Origin: Diphasiastrum complanatum
Taxonomy: Eukaryota; Streptophyta; Lycopodiopsida; Lycopodiales; Lycopodiaceae
Assembly: GCA_029204225.1 (NCBI GenBank)
Contig: CM055112.1
Coordinates: 27,611,063 to 27,675,062 of the forward strand
Reading direction: 5' to 3'
DNA: 64,000 bases
Below are positions 33,741 through 47,733 of the stretch, piece after piece; position 1 is the first letter of the stretch, and each line of letters starts with the position of its first letter. Made by a program: the position numbers and the translations under genes. Under the pieces are notes generated by a model. The model saw nothing but the letters and a program-made list of their open reading frames with translations, did no database searches and was not told the origin of the DNA.

Positions 33741-35223
33741 AAAGTGCTAGTCTACCCAGTTTTAATGGAAATGAAAATGAAGATGCAGATCTACATATTC
33801 AAATATTCATGAATGTGTGTAGACAAAATTATGAAGAAGAAGATGAGGATATGTTTAGATTATTTCCAATAACATTGGATAATGTTGCTATTGAATGGTA
33901 TTCTGTATTGAATCAAAAGAAAATTTGCAATTGGACAAAACTTAAAATAAGCTTCTTGGATAGATTTAGAAGATGGAATTACTCTTCTGATATTATCAAA
34001 TTACTAAATAAAATTAAATTGAAACAAAATGAACCTATCAAAAGCTTTGTTGATAGAATCAATTGTTTAGCTGAAAGATTAAGTGAAAGACCAGGAGAAG
34101 AGTTTTTCTTATCTTGTTTTATATCAGGTTTGCCTGATGACATGGCATATAGTATTCTCTCAAAAGTTCCTAAGACTTTTGAGGAAGCTTTCTCTAGGGC
34201 AATTGCTATAGAACATGCTGATAAGATGATGACAAAAATAGAAGAACTTGATAAGAAGAGTTGGATAGATAGATCCTTGGATGAATTTGATGTAGGAATC
34301 TCTTCCTACTATGCTAGAGTATCATCTATTTTTAATTTTTTACAGAAGATGAATCTTGTTATTCTGATGATCCTATTCAAACAAATCAACTTCTCAAAGT
34401 TAAAGAAAATATTATGGTGCAAGAAGGATGTAGTAAAAATGTTGAATATGACTATAAGATTGGTCAATCAAATGAAATTACTGCTATGATTGAAGAAAAC
34501 AATTGCTGTGAAGATACTCAAGATGTGGTGCATTCCATTGATGTCTACCCGGAACTGATGGAGTCTTTATATAATGATAATGAAAAACTGGAAAATATAT
34601 ATGATGCTATAATTGATAAATATGATATTGAGGAAGTAGAACAAGAAGGTCAATCAAATTTTGTTGATTCTAACTTGTTGCAAAGTCAATGTCTTTTGAA
34701 GGAAGAAATGATATCAAATGACATATGTATATCACAACCTGAAAGTCAAATATTACCATTATTAGCTAATTATCAAGAAATTGATGATAGTTTTGTTGGA
34801 GTAGAAGAATTCATAAAGGAAATCATTACTTCCAATATAGGTGGCATTGATGAAAGGTTTCAAGGTCAAAATATAACTTCCATTCTTCCCAAGGAAAAAA
34901 ATGATGACCCATCTGATTCAAAGAAAGATGAAAAGGATTTATCATCTAAGATGGATGAGTTACAAGTTGTTCATGAATATGAGGAAGAGTTAGAATTAGA
35001 ATTATCCAAGTTGGATTACTCATCTTTGAAGCTGATTAATAATGAGCTATATGAAGCAACTAATGTGAAAAACCAGAATGAAAGAGAAATGGAAGTTTCT
35101 AAAAAAATAAATTCAATATATGATAATGAGATTTGTACCAAGAATACAAATGAAAATGTTCTTCAAGAGTTTAGCCATTGGAATAATGACTATGTTAATT
35201 CATTATATGGTATCAATCGATGA
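33725..35223 (+). CDS. gag-like protein with acidic tail (one frameshift)
   Basis: The ATG at 33725 starts MSMDEESASLPSFNGNENED. Residues about 25-170 are a retrotransposon gag domain: LFPITLDNVAIEWYSVLNQ, WTKLKISFLDRFRRW, PIKSFVDRINCLAERL, FISGLPDDMAYSILSKVP. At about 34335-34345, in a T run, the frame must shift to continue into DESCYSDDPIQTNQLLKVKE. That second part runs to TGA at 35223 and is strongly acidic and Asn-rich, with no zinc knuckle and no DSG/DTG protease motif. Without the shift, translation would end at 34489 with a short basic tail. I do not recognise the tail. It might be a degraded linker or a novel C-terminus. Confidence 0.7.
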
Positions 35224-35614
35224 TAAATTAGTGTTTACACTTGTGGATCAAAATGCTATACATGATAGATTGATCAATGACATATCTACTAAAAAGAAAA
35301 AGAACAAAAGTATTTATAATAAATATATGGTAAATGAATATCTGGATGTATTTCCATATCAATATAGTATAATGTTATCTTTTGTGATTATAATACTCTA
35401 TCAAAATTTTATGAACTCGGAAAAATGTAAATGCATACGAGTATTAAAACCTCTAACTGACGAAATACTAAGTAAGCATCATAAGAGGTGGAGAAGTGAT
35501 TATAACTACAAGAGAGCTAAATATATTCAAACTAAAGTCTATGAAAAAAATGGCCAATATCAAAGAAAATCTAAAAAATTTCAATGGTTTCAAATATTAC
35601 AAGATTATTTGTGA
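35224..35614 (+). pseudogene. unrecognised ORF after gag
   Basis: A frame overlapping the gag tail end continues VSIDDKLVFTLVDQNAIHDR, then a Lys-rich stretch and ILSKHHKRWRSDYNYKRAKY, to a stop at 35614. It resembles no known pol domain. It may be the frame-shifted remainder of the same protein. Confidence 0.35.
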
Positions 35615-37211
35615 TAAATGGTATAATATGATATTAAGTCATCATACATATGAGATGCTTCATTATAATTACCATAAGAAATATCCCAATAAATTGATAT
35701 AATTATAATGATGTAAATGATAGTTTTTTTTTTAAAAAATACAAAAAAACAAAATCCCGAATTTGAAACAATATATGAAAAAAATAGAAAAATATATCGA
35801 TTCGATATTGGAAAACAAAAATCACATAAACGATGGCATGACAATGAGATTATTTAGAAAAATGACTATCATCCAAAGTTGTTTCCTTGATCAACTAGAC
35901 ACATAATTTGGCGACATATTTTAATATGTGAATGGAGGATTAAAAAATTTACGTATCAATGTGAGCTTCATGTTTGAAATATATACGAGCAACCTATGAA
36001 GATAATGTTTTATTAGCATATACAATATGCAATGACAGTTTGAATGTATGATCCAATACAAAATCAAATATAGTGTGTGTTTATGGACGAGATGCATAGA
36101 TTTCAATGGTTATATTTTTACAAACTCAATTTGCCATATCTATCAAATACCTATATTTTTTAAGCTTATAGTAAGGAAAAACTAGTGGTTCAACTACCAT
36201 GAATTGAACAACTAAATTTAGTTTTATGACACGAATGTGTGAGAGGCTATCTTGAGAAAAATATTTCATCTTATTTGAGAAGGATATAATACACACCTTG
36301 GAAGGTGATACACTCTATATGAAGATTGGAGGTAAAATATCCACACACATTACACTTGCATCAATTAGACACAGTGGTGTATGCATCCATCTGATGAAAA
36401 ATCTGAGACCTTGCATTTCATGTCTACTTGCATTATGCATTGATTTGAAGATGGGATGCAATGTTCTAATGCATGGGATGGGCATTTTTGTTGAATAGTG
36501 TCATGTGGGTGGTATTGAGGGGAAATATGAAGATTTGGAAGGGATAAAATATTACCAGTGGGGAGGTGAGTGAAGGATCAGAAAAGAAAAAAAAAAAACA
36601 CCTATTGATGATTATGGATCTATGTCGAAGACATCTGTTGTTGCTGAAGACCATCTCGGATCTTTTATTGAGAGTATTTGTGAGATCTTTTGAGTGATGA
36701 GTGGAAAAATGAGTGGAAAGAATATGATGAGTGTTTTCTATTTTGTTGTTCATAAAGTCTTGAGAGATATGATTGGATCATAGATTTTCGTTGGTAAGAA
36801 TAGAAAATATCTGATCTCAATTCAAAATCTATCTATGAGAGTAGAAATGTGAGGTATAGCATGAATATTTGCTTGAAAAAAAAATCTATCTATTATTTAA
36901 GAAGTGAATAGATTTTTATGAGAGTGAGCTATATTCACAATGTGAATGACGAAGATCCAACTTTTAGAATAGGTTGCATTGCACGCACTACATTATATGA
37001 AGACCTAGACACAAAGCTGAGAAACTGCATTCATATCTTGTTACGACAATGAAGATTGCATCAACATTTCCCAACAATGCATGGTTTTGATGATGGGCAT
37101 TACATTATGAATTGATGGGAGTGGGAACATATTTTCCTTAGACACGGATTGGATGTAATGCAGGATTTTTATTCTGGATAAAGACAATGTTGCTGAAAGA
37201 TCTAAACAGTT
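35615..37211. other. non-coding 3' interior of the gag-only element
   Basis: AT-rich DNA between the last ORF and the right repeat. No RT, integrase or RNase H motif was found in the six frames. No strong purine tract precedes the repeat at 37212. Confidence 0.6.
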
Positions 37212-38748
37212 TGTTAGATAACAATACTTATAAGTGACTCTGATGGACACAAATATCTATAGTTGTTAATGGCCATTGTTTGCCATGTTGTAATTGATCA
37301 ATGTACTTGTTGAACTATGATTAATAAAAGATGCCCAGCAGGTACCTTTAAGGCACTGACTTAAGTTTCAAGGAAAGGTCCAAAGGCTAAGGGTCTTGCA
37401 AACAACGACAATCAAAATTCAGCTCAAGATGAAAACAACAAACCAGCGAAAATACGACAATTAAATCAATGATCGTGACAAATAATACCCTTTTGAAGAT
37501 TAAGGATGTCCTTGAGAAATTAGGACCATGACCTTATCATAAGGTCCAAAAAGATTCCACAAAATAAAATACGTTGGCAAGTTCAAAATCGTTCAAACAG
37601 TAATTAACCATGATCCATCAAAGATTATCGAAGACAATTTGGAGTTCTAGCTAAAATCAGAAAATTAGTAACGTTGCTTCACAATTGAAAGAGTTCTGGA
37701 TAAAAATCGAAGAATCCGGATCAACCAACTATTGATAGAGTTAAAGCTATGCTTCCAAAATGGCAGTTGGTCTCGTAAGTCAATGAAGTGTGTGTCTCTA
37801 TGGAAAAACACATCACAAATGTTGCAATCATAATTGGGTGAATTGGTCCAAATACCAATGATTAATAATCTTGAAGAAATTGTCCTAGGAAGGCCAAAAT
37901 GGTATAGAACGGCCTTTATATCAATATGAAAATTAGGGAGCTTTATTGAAGGCATTTTTCCCTTCAATGAAGTTCAGTTTTGAAGAAAATACACTTTTAA
38001 AAGTCGTTGGAAGAGGTCCTACCATGGACTCTTTGGTAATTCAGAGCCCACATATCCTTAATCGACACTTGTCAAATGGACTTGAAACTTTTATCATAAT
38101 GAGTAAAGTCAAATTCCATGAAATGGATTCAGTGGAGAATGAAAGATGTTGGTGTTTTCAAGTGGAATGGAAATGAACCATTTTCTCTCAACGAGGAGAA
38201 GAAGAAGGAAGCATCCGGGAGGAAGCAATTCATTCGTTACAGTGTAGAAAAGAAGCATTCATTCAATCTCTGATTTTTATTTCATTCCTACATTCTGTGA
38301 GCAAGGAATGCGTTCACTTTGTGAGCAGAGATTCCTTGACATCCTTGCATTCAATGAGCAGATGCAATGAGCAGAGCAGATCAATGGTATTCTTCAAAGA
38401 GATGTTGGATTTCTTTTGTGATTGATAAAACATTGATTGGAGTTAGCAACATTGATCCACACTCTCTCTCTCCAAACTGCTCTATCTCTCTCCCTCAGAA
38501 TCGCTGCCTTCCATCTCTCTCCCTCACATCGCTCCCTATCTCTCCCTATCTAATCACCCTCTCTCCATCACTACCCTCCCCACTCTCTCTCAGTCGCTAT
38601 ACTTTCTCTCTCTGTTCGCTTTATGTCTCTCTCCCTACAGCCACAGATCTCTCTCTCACTGCCTGCGCTCTTCATCCCTCTGCGCCCTGCTGCCATTTTA
38701 CATCCTTGCGCATCTTTTTCCCTCTTCCTCGCAGTCAGCCGCTCCCTA

Positions 38749-38828
<80 letters not shown>

Positions 38829-39997
38829 CTGATCTCTCTCTGTCGCTCTGTCTGTATCTTTCTTTCCTTCGACGATCCCCCCCCCCCCCCCCCCCCCTCT
38901 TTTTCTTCTTGCTTCAAAACTTATTGGTAAAAAGAAGAAGACGACCTGGTAAAGATATAGATGGAACTGACATTCTGGCAAGGAATTATGTGGGCTACTG
39001 AAGAAAAATACAGAGTGACTCAAATGTGGAAGACATGACTTTATTTGAAGGACCCTCCTTGAAATTTAAGTCAGAGCATAAGGATCTGAGGTGAAATCAT
39101 TTACCTTTTAACTGTATTTTTTGGTTTTTGGTTAAGCATGTAGACCGGGTTTTTTCGGTTATTATGAATACTAAGTATATGTTTTTATGAATCTAAAAAA
39201 AAAATGGATTTATGTGCTCATATTGAATCTATAACCTATGGCATAGTATACAGTAAATGGTATGTTTTTACAGTCTAATTAATTACAGATTTACCTTCTG
39301 CTGTAAAAACTCCAGAAAATAAAGAACAACTAGATTCTGTTTTTTATAATGGAATATTATATATGCTTTTCAAGAGTTAAACTTATTAAGGATTTTCAAA
39401 TGGCTATAACTTCTAATCCGTAACTCGGATCCGAATGATCCAAAAAGGTAAATTGATTCTTAAAACTCATAGAATTCACTAAAATTGAGAAAAATGACTT
39501 TTAAAATAATTTTATCATAAATTTCTCAGTTTGAGTGATGTGTAATGCTTAACAAATATACTTAGCATGATAAATCAGCTATTGCTAATCCATTGAAAAA
39601 CATGGAGAAGCTATCGCTCAAAGTGGTTGAAAAACACCATTAGAGCTATATATATATTATATATTTCCAAAACCACATACATTATCATGATAAAACCATT
39701 GAAAAAGATGGTCAAGCTTTCATAGATAAATCATGGCAATTGCATCAAAGATTAAATAAAATTAAATTTGCTTGATTGGAGAGAATACAAGAATTAGTAA
39801 ATGAAAAACATTTATATCATTGAAAAGAATATTTGAGATGGATTACTTATGAGGTGAATGGGTTCAAACTTAAGTTACCTTCTAGTATAATCTATGGCAA
39901 TATCCGAACTAGAAACCCAATGACTGGCTTCATAATCATACCAAAATCCCGCTATAGTGTTATGAACACTATTAAGCAACATACAAAACGTACCACA
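37212..39997 (+). repeat. right LTR-like repeat of the gag-only element
   Basis: Direct copy of 29996-32832, including (CT)n at about 38751-38826 and a run of 21 C at 38877-38897 (10 in the left copy). Confidence 0.85.
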
Positions 39998-40213
39998 CTA
40001 ATAGTAGTTTGGGACGATGGGTATGATACCACTTTGTTGTTTTGGAAAGAGGTGTGTGAAAGATAGGTTGAATAAGATTCGAATAAAAAGAATTTGAATG
40101 ACAAGAAAGAAAACTTATTGTGCGCAGCAGAATAGACTATCTTCCTCTTTACCTCTATGCATGACTATGCCTATCAATTTTGAACAAAACAATAAAACTT
40201 GGCTCTGATACCA
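39998..40213 (-). other. primer site and 5' leader of a copia relic (family X)
   Basis: The minus strand reads TGGTATCAGAGCCA at 40200-40213, directly next to the LTR at 40214-40884, followed by about 200 bases of leader that stop at the end of the gag-only element. Confidence 0.75.
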
Positions 40214-40884
40214 TGTGAAAATTACAGCAAATAAGGATTCTAAAACACTTGAAATGATGAGGGAAACAATAGATTATGATCTCATAGATTAGCACAAGTT
40301 GAACCATCAAAAATCTATGCTTGAACCTCACTAAATGGCCCAAATCCTTGAAGAAGGCTTCACACGTGTGAAAGTACGGCCTCCCACAGTCAGAGTACTA
40401 TGCACCAGACCTACATTCAATCCTATAATCATTAGTAATCACAAGAACTCAAACAATTATGAACATAGAGAGCAATTGCAACATTATGAGAGAAAAATCA
40501 TGAAATTGCTTGATTGATTTTGGTGAGATATCATCACCTATATATACATGATCCATCACAGTTTTGGGCAGGTATGAGTAGCCCTAAACCTATCCCTAAT
40601 GCTAATTTTGGTGGATCTTTCATCCCTACCAAGTTAAGGTTGGAATCTTGGCGATCCCTCAACAATGCAAAAACTACCAAAAATAGCTCCTATTTTTTCT
40701 CTCTTGTATCTAAGCATAATATGAACTCATTCCAAAGGTTCTAGCACTTAGGTCTACTTGAGAACATCTTTATGAATGGAATCCTATGCTATTTGGCATG
40801 TGTGACAAGCCACATCATGACCATCTAACTATTCACAAGTCATATGACCAAAACTAGTCAAGCTAGAATTGTGAATTTTTAACA
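40214..40884 (-). repeat. LTR of copia relic X
   Basis: On the minus strand it starts TGTTAAAAATTCACA and ends TTTTCACA (671 bp). It has a primer site on one side and a purine-rich GTGAGGAAGAG (40885-40895) plus RNase H on the other. It is thus a single LTR flanked by both ends of an internal region. Confidence 0.8.
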
Positions 40885-41788
40885 CTCTTCCTCACTATCT
40901 AGCTTGGTTCAATCATTGCTTTACTAATCACTCCAATTGATGATCTGAACTTCATAAAAGGTGTCTTTTGAAGTGGTTTAGTAAGTAGATCAGCTACACA
41001 TTCATTGCTTGGAACATGCATTTCCTTGGCTTGCACCATTTCTCTCACAAAGTGATGGCATATCTCAATGTGCTTAGATCTTGCATGGAAGATTGGGTTA
41101 GATGCAAGGTGTTGGGCTAATATATTGTCATTGTAAATGATTGGTGCCTCCTCTGAATCCATGATATTTAGCTCCACCAATAATCTCTTGATCCAAAGTA
41201 CCTCCTTTGTAGTGGTTGTCAAATCTTTGTACTCGGCCTCGGTTGAAGATAGAGATATAGTTTCTTGCTTTTTGAAAGCCATGAAACCACACCTTCTCTT
41301 ATGAAAGTGGTATAGGCACTTGCTGATTTCCTATCCCTCTTGTCCCCTGCAAAATCTGAATCACTAAATGCATGAAGGTTAATCACATCTCCTCAATATA
41401 GAATCCCGAAATCCAATGTACCCGAGATGTATCTTAGAATCCTCTTAGCCTTTTTCCAATGGATATTCAATGGCTTTTGCATGGATTGGCTCAACCTACA
41501 TACACTAGGGCTAAGATCTGGTCTAGTTATAGTGATTCACATTAAGGAGTCTATAAGTTGCCTAAACAAAGTGATGTCCATGAAGGATCTTTCATCATCT
41601 TCATTTGGCACTTTTACATCTTGGTCCATTGGTGTGTCAACACTTTTGCATACTTCCATCTTAAACTTCTTCAAAAGACTTTGAGCATAGTTGACTTGAC
41701 TTATAAAGATAAAATCAGACCCTCTAAGTACCTCTATGCCTAAGATGAAGTGAAGACACCTTAGATCTACCATCTTGAACTCCAACAA
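40885..41788 (-). pseudogene. copia relic X: RNase H and RT C-terminal part
   Basis: RNase H at 40899-41282: QETISLSSTEAEYKDLTTTT, IIYNDNILAQHLASNP, ARSKHIEICHHFVREMV and ECVADLLTKPL. Shifted text at 41290-41530 matches the region around SDSDFAGDKRDRKS. RT at 41537-41788: MVDLRCLHFILGIEVLRGSD and YAQSLLKKFKMEVCKSVDTP. It breaks off at about 41788, before the YVDD motif, where the oppositely oriented relic Y begins. Confidence 0.82.
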
Positions 41789-42644
41789 TTCAAAACAGTT
41801 GCTACAAGAAACTAAGTCCTTACTCTCATCAGAGTTTGAGATGACTGATTTAGGTCCAGTCCATTACCTACTTGGAATGAAGATTCATAGAGATCACACG
41901 AGCAGAAGGATCACCATAAGCCAACAATCCTACCTAATCAATGTACTTCAAAGATATGGCATGGAGGATTGCAAGCCCATAGACACTCCTATGGATCCAA
42001 GATGCAAGCTATCCAAAGACATGTGCCCCAAAACAAACGCAGATCAACAAGAAATGCGGAATTACCCTTATCAGTCTATCATAGGTTCTCTCATGTACTC
42101 TATAATTTGCACACAACCCCCCTATGCCTTGAGTTACAATGGAAATACAGAAACTGCACTCTCCTTGATTACCTATTCTAATTCAGACTGGGCAGGAGAC
42201 ATAGATACCAAAAAATCCACCTCTGGCTACATTTGCTTTCTTGTAGGAGGACCCATTTCATGGAATAGCAGGAAGCAGAGATGCATTTCATTATCCTCTA
42301 CGAGAATATGTCGCAGCTACGTCAGTAGTGAAGGAGATTTTATGGCTTAGAAGACTACTACAAGATCTGAGATTCTCACAAATTGGTCCAACTATACTCC
42401 AGTGCGACAATCAGAGTTGTATAGCTCTGTCATTGAACCGACGAACTCACACAAGGACCAAACATATAGAGGTTTCTCAGAGAGAAAGTTTAGAATGAAT
42501 ATGTTGCACTAAGTTACTGTCACATAGACAGTATGTTGGCTGACATTCTGACAAAACCATTGTCAAAGGACAAACATTCTACTCTAGTAGAATTGTTAAA
42601 TCTCAATTTGAGTCCAGATTCGTAGCAGCAAGCTTAAGGGGGAG
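41789..42644 (+). pseudogene. copia relic Y: RT C-terminal part and RNase H
   Basis: RT text SLLSSEFEMTDLGPVHYLLG, YLINVLQRYGMEDCKPIDTP and NYPYQSIIGSLMYSIICTQP is followed by a deletion that joins directly to RNase H (YSNSDWAGDIDTKKSTSGY, WNSRKQRCISLSS). A frameshift at about 42300 leads to EYVAATSVVKEILWLRRLL, then CDNQSCIALSLNRRTHTRT. A purine tract (42630-42644, AAGCTTAAGGGGGAG) precedes the LTR. The protein resembles element C more than relic X. Confidence 0.82.
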
Positions 42645-43905
<1,261 letters not shown>

Positions 43906-44220
43906 CGGTTATCAGAGACAGAGGATTGCATGGCTGTCCAAGATGCCTAATGCTTCGCAGTCCCACTCTTATGGTAGTCTCTGACTCCTACTCTGATAAT
44001 CCAAAAGGGATAATAACCTTTTGATTTCATTACCTAGTCAATCCTTGTTCCTGAAATCGCAGTTACTACTGTGTTCATTGTTTTTCTTACTGTTGGTAGA
44101 GACATCGCTTTTATCGTAATCGCCTCTCGTGTTCTGCTTCCGTCACATTCACTGCAATCGTAATCAATCGTAGACCAAGCAAACCATGGTTCATTCACCA
44201 ACACTTAGCAACAAGTCTGG
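43906..44220 (+). other. primer site, leader and possible gag start of relic Y
   Basis: CGGTTATCAGAGAC at 43906-43919 is a slightly changed initiator-Met primer site. ATGGTTCATTCACCAACACT at about 44186 could be the gag start (MVHSPTLSNKSG). The frame is lost where the minus-strand copia begins, at about 44225. Confidence 0.55.
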
Positions 44221-44229
44221 CCTTGTAGC

Positions 44230-45700
44230 GTCCAATAGTGCCATTTGATTTCATTTTTCTTTTATAAATTCATTTGTATCTCTGGACTCTGGATAGCTTC
44301 TTGATGTCGGTTCTTCAGTGAAGCTGCAGTATTCGACATCTGCATCTTCACTCCATTGAAGATTGTCAGTGTATCGATCAGGAGGTCTTCGTTGTCTTGT
44401 TGACCTTCTTGGTCCTGTTCATCGTTGCTGATTCGTGTCTTCTTCGATGGGTTGATTTTCGACATCCTGATCTGGAGTTTGGGGCTCGACATTTTGTGTT
44501 GATGTCTGTCCTTGATCTCCCTCTTGAATTGGCAGCATTGTGAAGATCTCATGACCTTTCTCTTCCTTTAATACTAAAAATGGGATTCATCGAACTTCAC
44601 ATCTCTACTTGACACACCTTTCTTTGAGGTTGGGTTGTAGAGCCTGTACAATTGTGATCCATTCAAGTATCCGACCATGATTGTTTGCTCCGACTTTTCG
44701 TCGAGCTTGTTTCTTTTTTATTTTGATATGTGCTTATATGTTGCGCACATCCGAACACACGCACGTATGACAAATTAGGCCTTTTGTCTATTCACATCTC
44801 ATACGGTGTCTTGTTTTCCAGGGTTGTCATTTGTTGATATGTTCAGCAAGTGTACTGCTGCAGTGATTGCCTCAACCCAAAATCGAGCTTGTGCCATCAT
44901 GCATCTAGCTCCTTCAACTAGTGTCTTGTTTCTTCTTTCTGTTACACCTCCTCATTCTTGGCATAAGTTTGAGAACTCCTTGCTCTTGTACTCACCTCCA
45001 TTGTCAGACCTGATGGCCTATATCTCCTTCGAGGTGTGTCTCTTTGCGAATGCCATGAACTTCTTGAAAGAGTCGAACACTTCGAATTTTTTCTTGAAAT
45101 AGTAGATCGTTATCATCCGGTTGTAATCATCGATGAATGTCAGAAATACCTCGATCATGCGAGCGAATCGACTTTCGTCGGTCCAAAGACATCTGATTGT
45201 ACAAGCTCAAGAAACTCTTTGGCTCTTTTTTCCTCATGCACAAATGGACTTCGATGTTGTTTGCCCTTTTGGCAGGCCTCACAGAAGTCAATTTCAGGCC
45301 TGAATATCTTCAGACTTGTGACAATCTCCTTTATGCTCATGTCGTAGAGACTTCTCATATTCAGATGATACATTCTTCTGTGCCATAATTGATCTTCGTT
45401 TTCTGATGCATTCAGTATGCTATCAGAAATGCTAATAATCTTGGCTTGGTACAAGTTATCTTCTCTGGACCCGATAGTCAGCAGTTTGTTTATTCTTTTC
45501 TTGATCATCCGACATACATTTCCATCGAATAGGACTCTAATTCCAAGATCTGCCATCTTTCATACAAATAGGAGGTCTCTACTTAGTGAGGGTACATAGA
45601 GTGCTCATGGCAGCTCTTCTTGTCCCGACAGTGTTCGTAGTTGTAGGGTCCCGATGCCCTTGACATCGTGTCGGCTTCAAACTTTGAACTCTTTAGAAAA
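44230..45700 (-). pseudogene. copia relic, minus strand: protease linker, integrase, linker to RT
   Basis: At 45155-45700: a linker (ALYVPSLSRDLLFV), the pre-integrase zinc region (LWHRRMYHLNMRSLYDMS, FCEACQKGKQHRSPF) and LELVQSDVFGP with the first catalytic Asp. Broken frames at 44800-45150 carry LTFIDDYNRM and IQAIRSDNGGEYKSKEFSN. At 44262-44700 are LYNPTSKKGVSSRDVKFDES and a Gln/Asn-rich linker. RT and RNase H are missing. Confidence 0.78.
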
Positions 45701-45780
45701 TTATAGCAACCAAACCATAAATGTGAGTGATCATCCAATGCTTGCAACCTTACCAAAAATCTGCTTTGTATAAGCAGAAT

Positions 45781-47477
45781 CATTGATTTAGGTCATAGGG
45801 TAGAATTCAATATAGAAGGCTGCACCATTCTTGACAAATTTCAAAAAAATTTAGCCTTTGGTAGACGTTGTGGCTATCGTTATAAGCTTAGTCACGGCTA
45901 TTCCACAAATAGTTAGGCTCTTCACACATCTACTTCTGATTCAGCTAACATGTTGTGGCATTTCAGATTAGGCCATTTGAACTTCAATGGTATTCAACAA
46001 ATGTCAAATTGGAATCTAGTTCAAGATCTTCCTTCCATTAGCAAATTCGATACTCCTTGTGAAAATTGTATTATCAACAAGCATGCTAGAAGTCCTTTTA
46101 TTTCCGATACTGTTCATATCTATAGAGATTTGCTAGATCTTGTGCATAGTGATATTTGTGACCCAATGAAGGCTTCTTCCACAGGGGGAGCTCTTTATTC
46201 TCTAACTTTTATTGATGTTTTTTCTCGAAGAACTGCAACTTATTTTCTTGAAGAACAAATCCGAGACTTTCAAGTTCTTCAAGCAGTTCAAGACATCTAC
46301 AGGAAATTAGAACCAGAGGAAAATAAAAGCTCTACGTTCTGATGGAGGGGGAGAATACATCTCCACCGAGTTCAAGGAGTTTTGCAAGGCTCATGGAATA
46401 CATCAACAATTCACCACTAGCTACTCACCAACGGAGTAGTAGAAATGAAGAATCAGACACTTATTGAAAGTGCCAAAAGCATGATGGACCATGCTTCTCT
46501 TCCAAAGAAGTTTTGGACAGAAGCTGTCACTACGGCTGCCTATTTGCAGAATCGATCCATCACTAAGGCCATGAATGGCAAGACAACTTGCTGATCTAAG
46601 AAAGAAGCTGGACAACAAAAGCAGAAAATCGATTTTCATAGGCTACTCCCCATATCACAAGACATACAAGCTCTACAATTTGGACACTTAGAAAACATTC
46701 AATAGTAGAGACGTCATTTTTGTGAAAGACCAGTTTTACGACCACAAGGGGAAAGCTCGAGAAAATTCTGATCCAAGTATCGAAAACAACTCCAAGATCA
46801 AAAATCAAAAAATCGATACCAACTTGAAAAAGGAGTTAGGACCTCAATATATCGAACAACATTACAAGATTGAATTTCAATCCAAAAGATCGAGTCGATC
46901 CAGATAGCCTCCATCCCAATTCATGGATGTCTGGCCTGCTACTTTGTGCAAAAACCAAACACTGTCTCCGAGGCAATGTCAACACCCGATGTTGCCATCA
47001 GTGGAAAGCTACGATGGACTCAGAATTCGATTCTCTGGTCGAGAATCAAACGTGGACTATAACTGAGCTGCCAAAGGATCAAAATCTGATTCCATGCAAG
47101 TGGATATTCAAAGCAAAGTATGATGTTGAAGGAAACTTAAATCGATACAAGGCCAGACTGGTAGCCAAGGCTTCTCTCATATTCTAGATCTGGATTATTC
47201 CAAAACCTTCAGTCATGTGGTAAAGCATGCTTCAATTCATTTACTTATTTTCTATGCAGTTGCAGCAGATCTCAAAGTTCACCAGATGGATGTCCAAACT
47301 ACTTTCCTCAATGGCACCATTGAAGAGAAAATTTATATGTCCCAGCCAGAGGGGTACAAGCTGAAGGATAAGGAGCACCTAGTGTGCAAAGTTCACAAAG
47401 CTCTGTATGGTCTGAAACAGTCTCCAAGAGCCTGGTTTAAAAAAATTGATGCTTTTTTAATCGATAATGGTCAGTAA
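45781..47477 (+). pseudogene. copia relic, plus strand: pre-integrase, integrase, RT palm
   Basis: MLWHFRLGHLNFNGIQQMSN and CENCIINKHARSPF form the zinc region, then LVHSDICDPMKASST and FIDVFSRRTATYF. Further on come RSDGGGEYISTEFKEF, GVVEMKNQTLIESAKSMM, and a linker (46722-46907). RT begins WKATMDSEFDSLVENQTW and reaches VHQMDVQTTFLNGTIEEKIY and KALYGLKQSPRAWFKKIDAF. It ends before the YVDD motif, at about 47477. There are several stops and shifts. Confidence 0.82.
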
Positions 47478-47733
47478 AACTCTCAAACGTTGACAACTTT
47501 GTGACTACCTTCTAAATGCTCTTCAAAAGCATCAGAAAGTGCACCGTTATGGACATCATCATCGGCACGTGCGTCATCTCTGACGTGCACATGTGGGATT
47601 CCCAAATACCACCCATCGGTCCCAAATGGAAATAACAATACAAAATGAAATGCATCATATGACGAATGATGTTGTGTGATGAACTGCGAACCATCCTAAA
47701 TGGAATGCAATATGATGTCACAGACGGTTGACA

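Larger units (their letters stand above)
29996..39997 (+). mobile_element. gag-only terminal-repeat element (TR-GAG/LARD-like), 10.0 kb
   Basis: Two long direct repeats (29996-32832 and 37212-39997, 2837 and 2786 bp) begin TGTTAG and end ACCACA, so they have LTR-like TG...CA ends. The similarity stops sharply at these points. The 4.4 kb between them encodes a retrotransposon gag protein and an acidic extension, but no protease, RT, RNase H or integrase motif is visible in any frame. Family knowledge: non-autonomous plant elements with only gag between LTRs are called TR-GAG, and those with large non-coding interiors LARD. Oddities: no initiator-Met primer site after the left repeat (TGGCGATCACAATGG lies 7 bases in), no clear purine tract, and flanks AAGTT and CTAAT that do not match as a target duplication. 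An ancient segmental duplication around a gag gene is the alternative. Confidence 0.7.

Noticed and set aside
29991..40002. target site duplication for the gag-only element
   Set aside because: AAGTT on the left and CTAAT on the right do not match, and shifting the borders by a few bases does not help. No duplication is claimed.
29702..40213. the leader at 39998-40213 as the 5' end of element C, split by the gag-only element
   Set aside because: Tempting, because both are minus-strand copia, but the LTR next to that leader starts TGTTAAAAATTC while the LTR at the 3' end of element C starts TGTTGGAATTAAG. The gag-only element also has no matching duplication.
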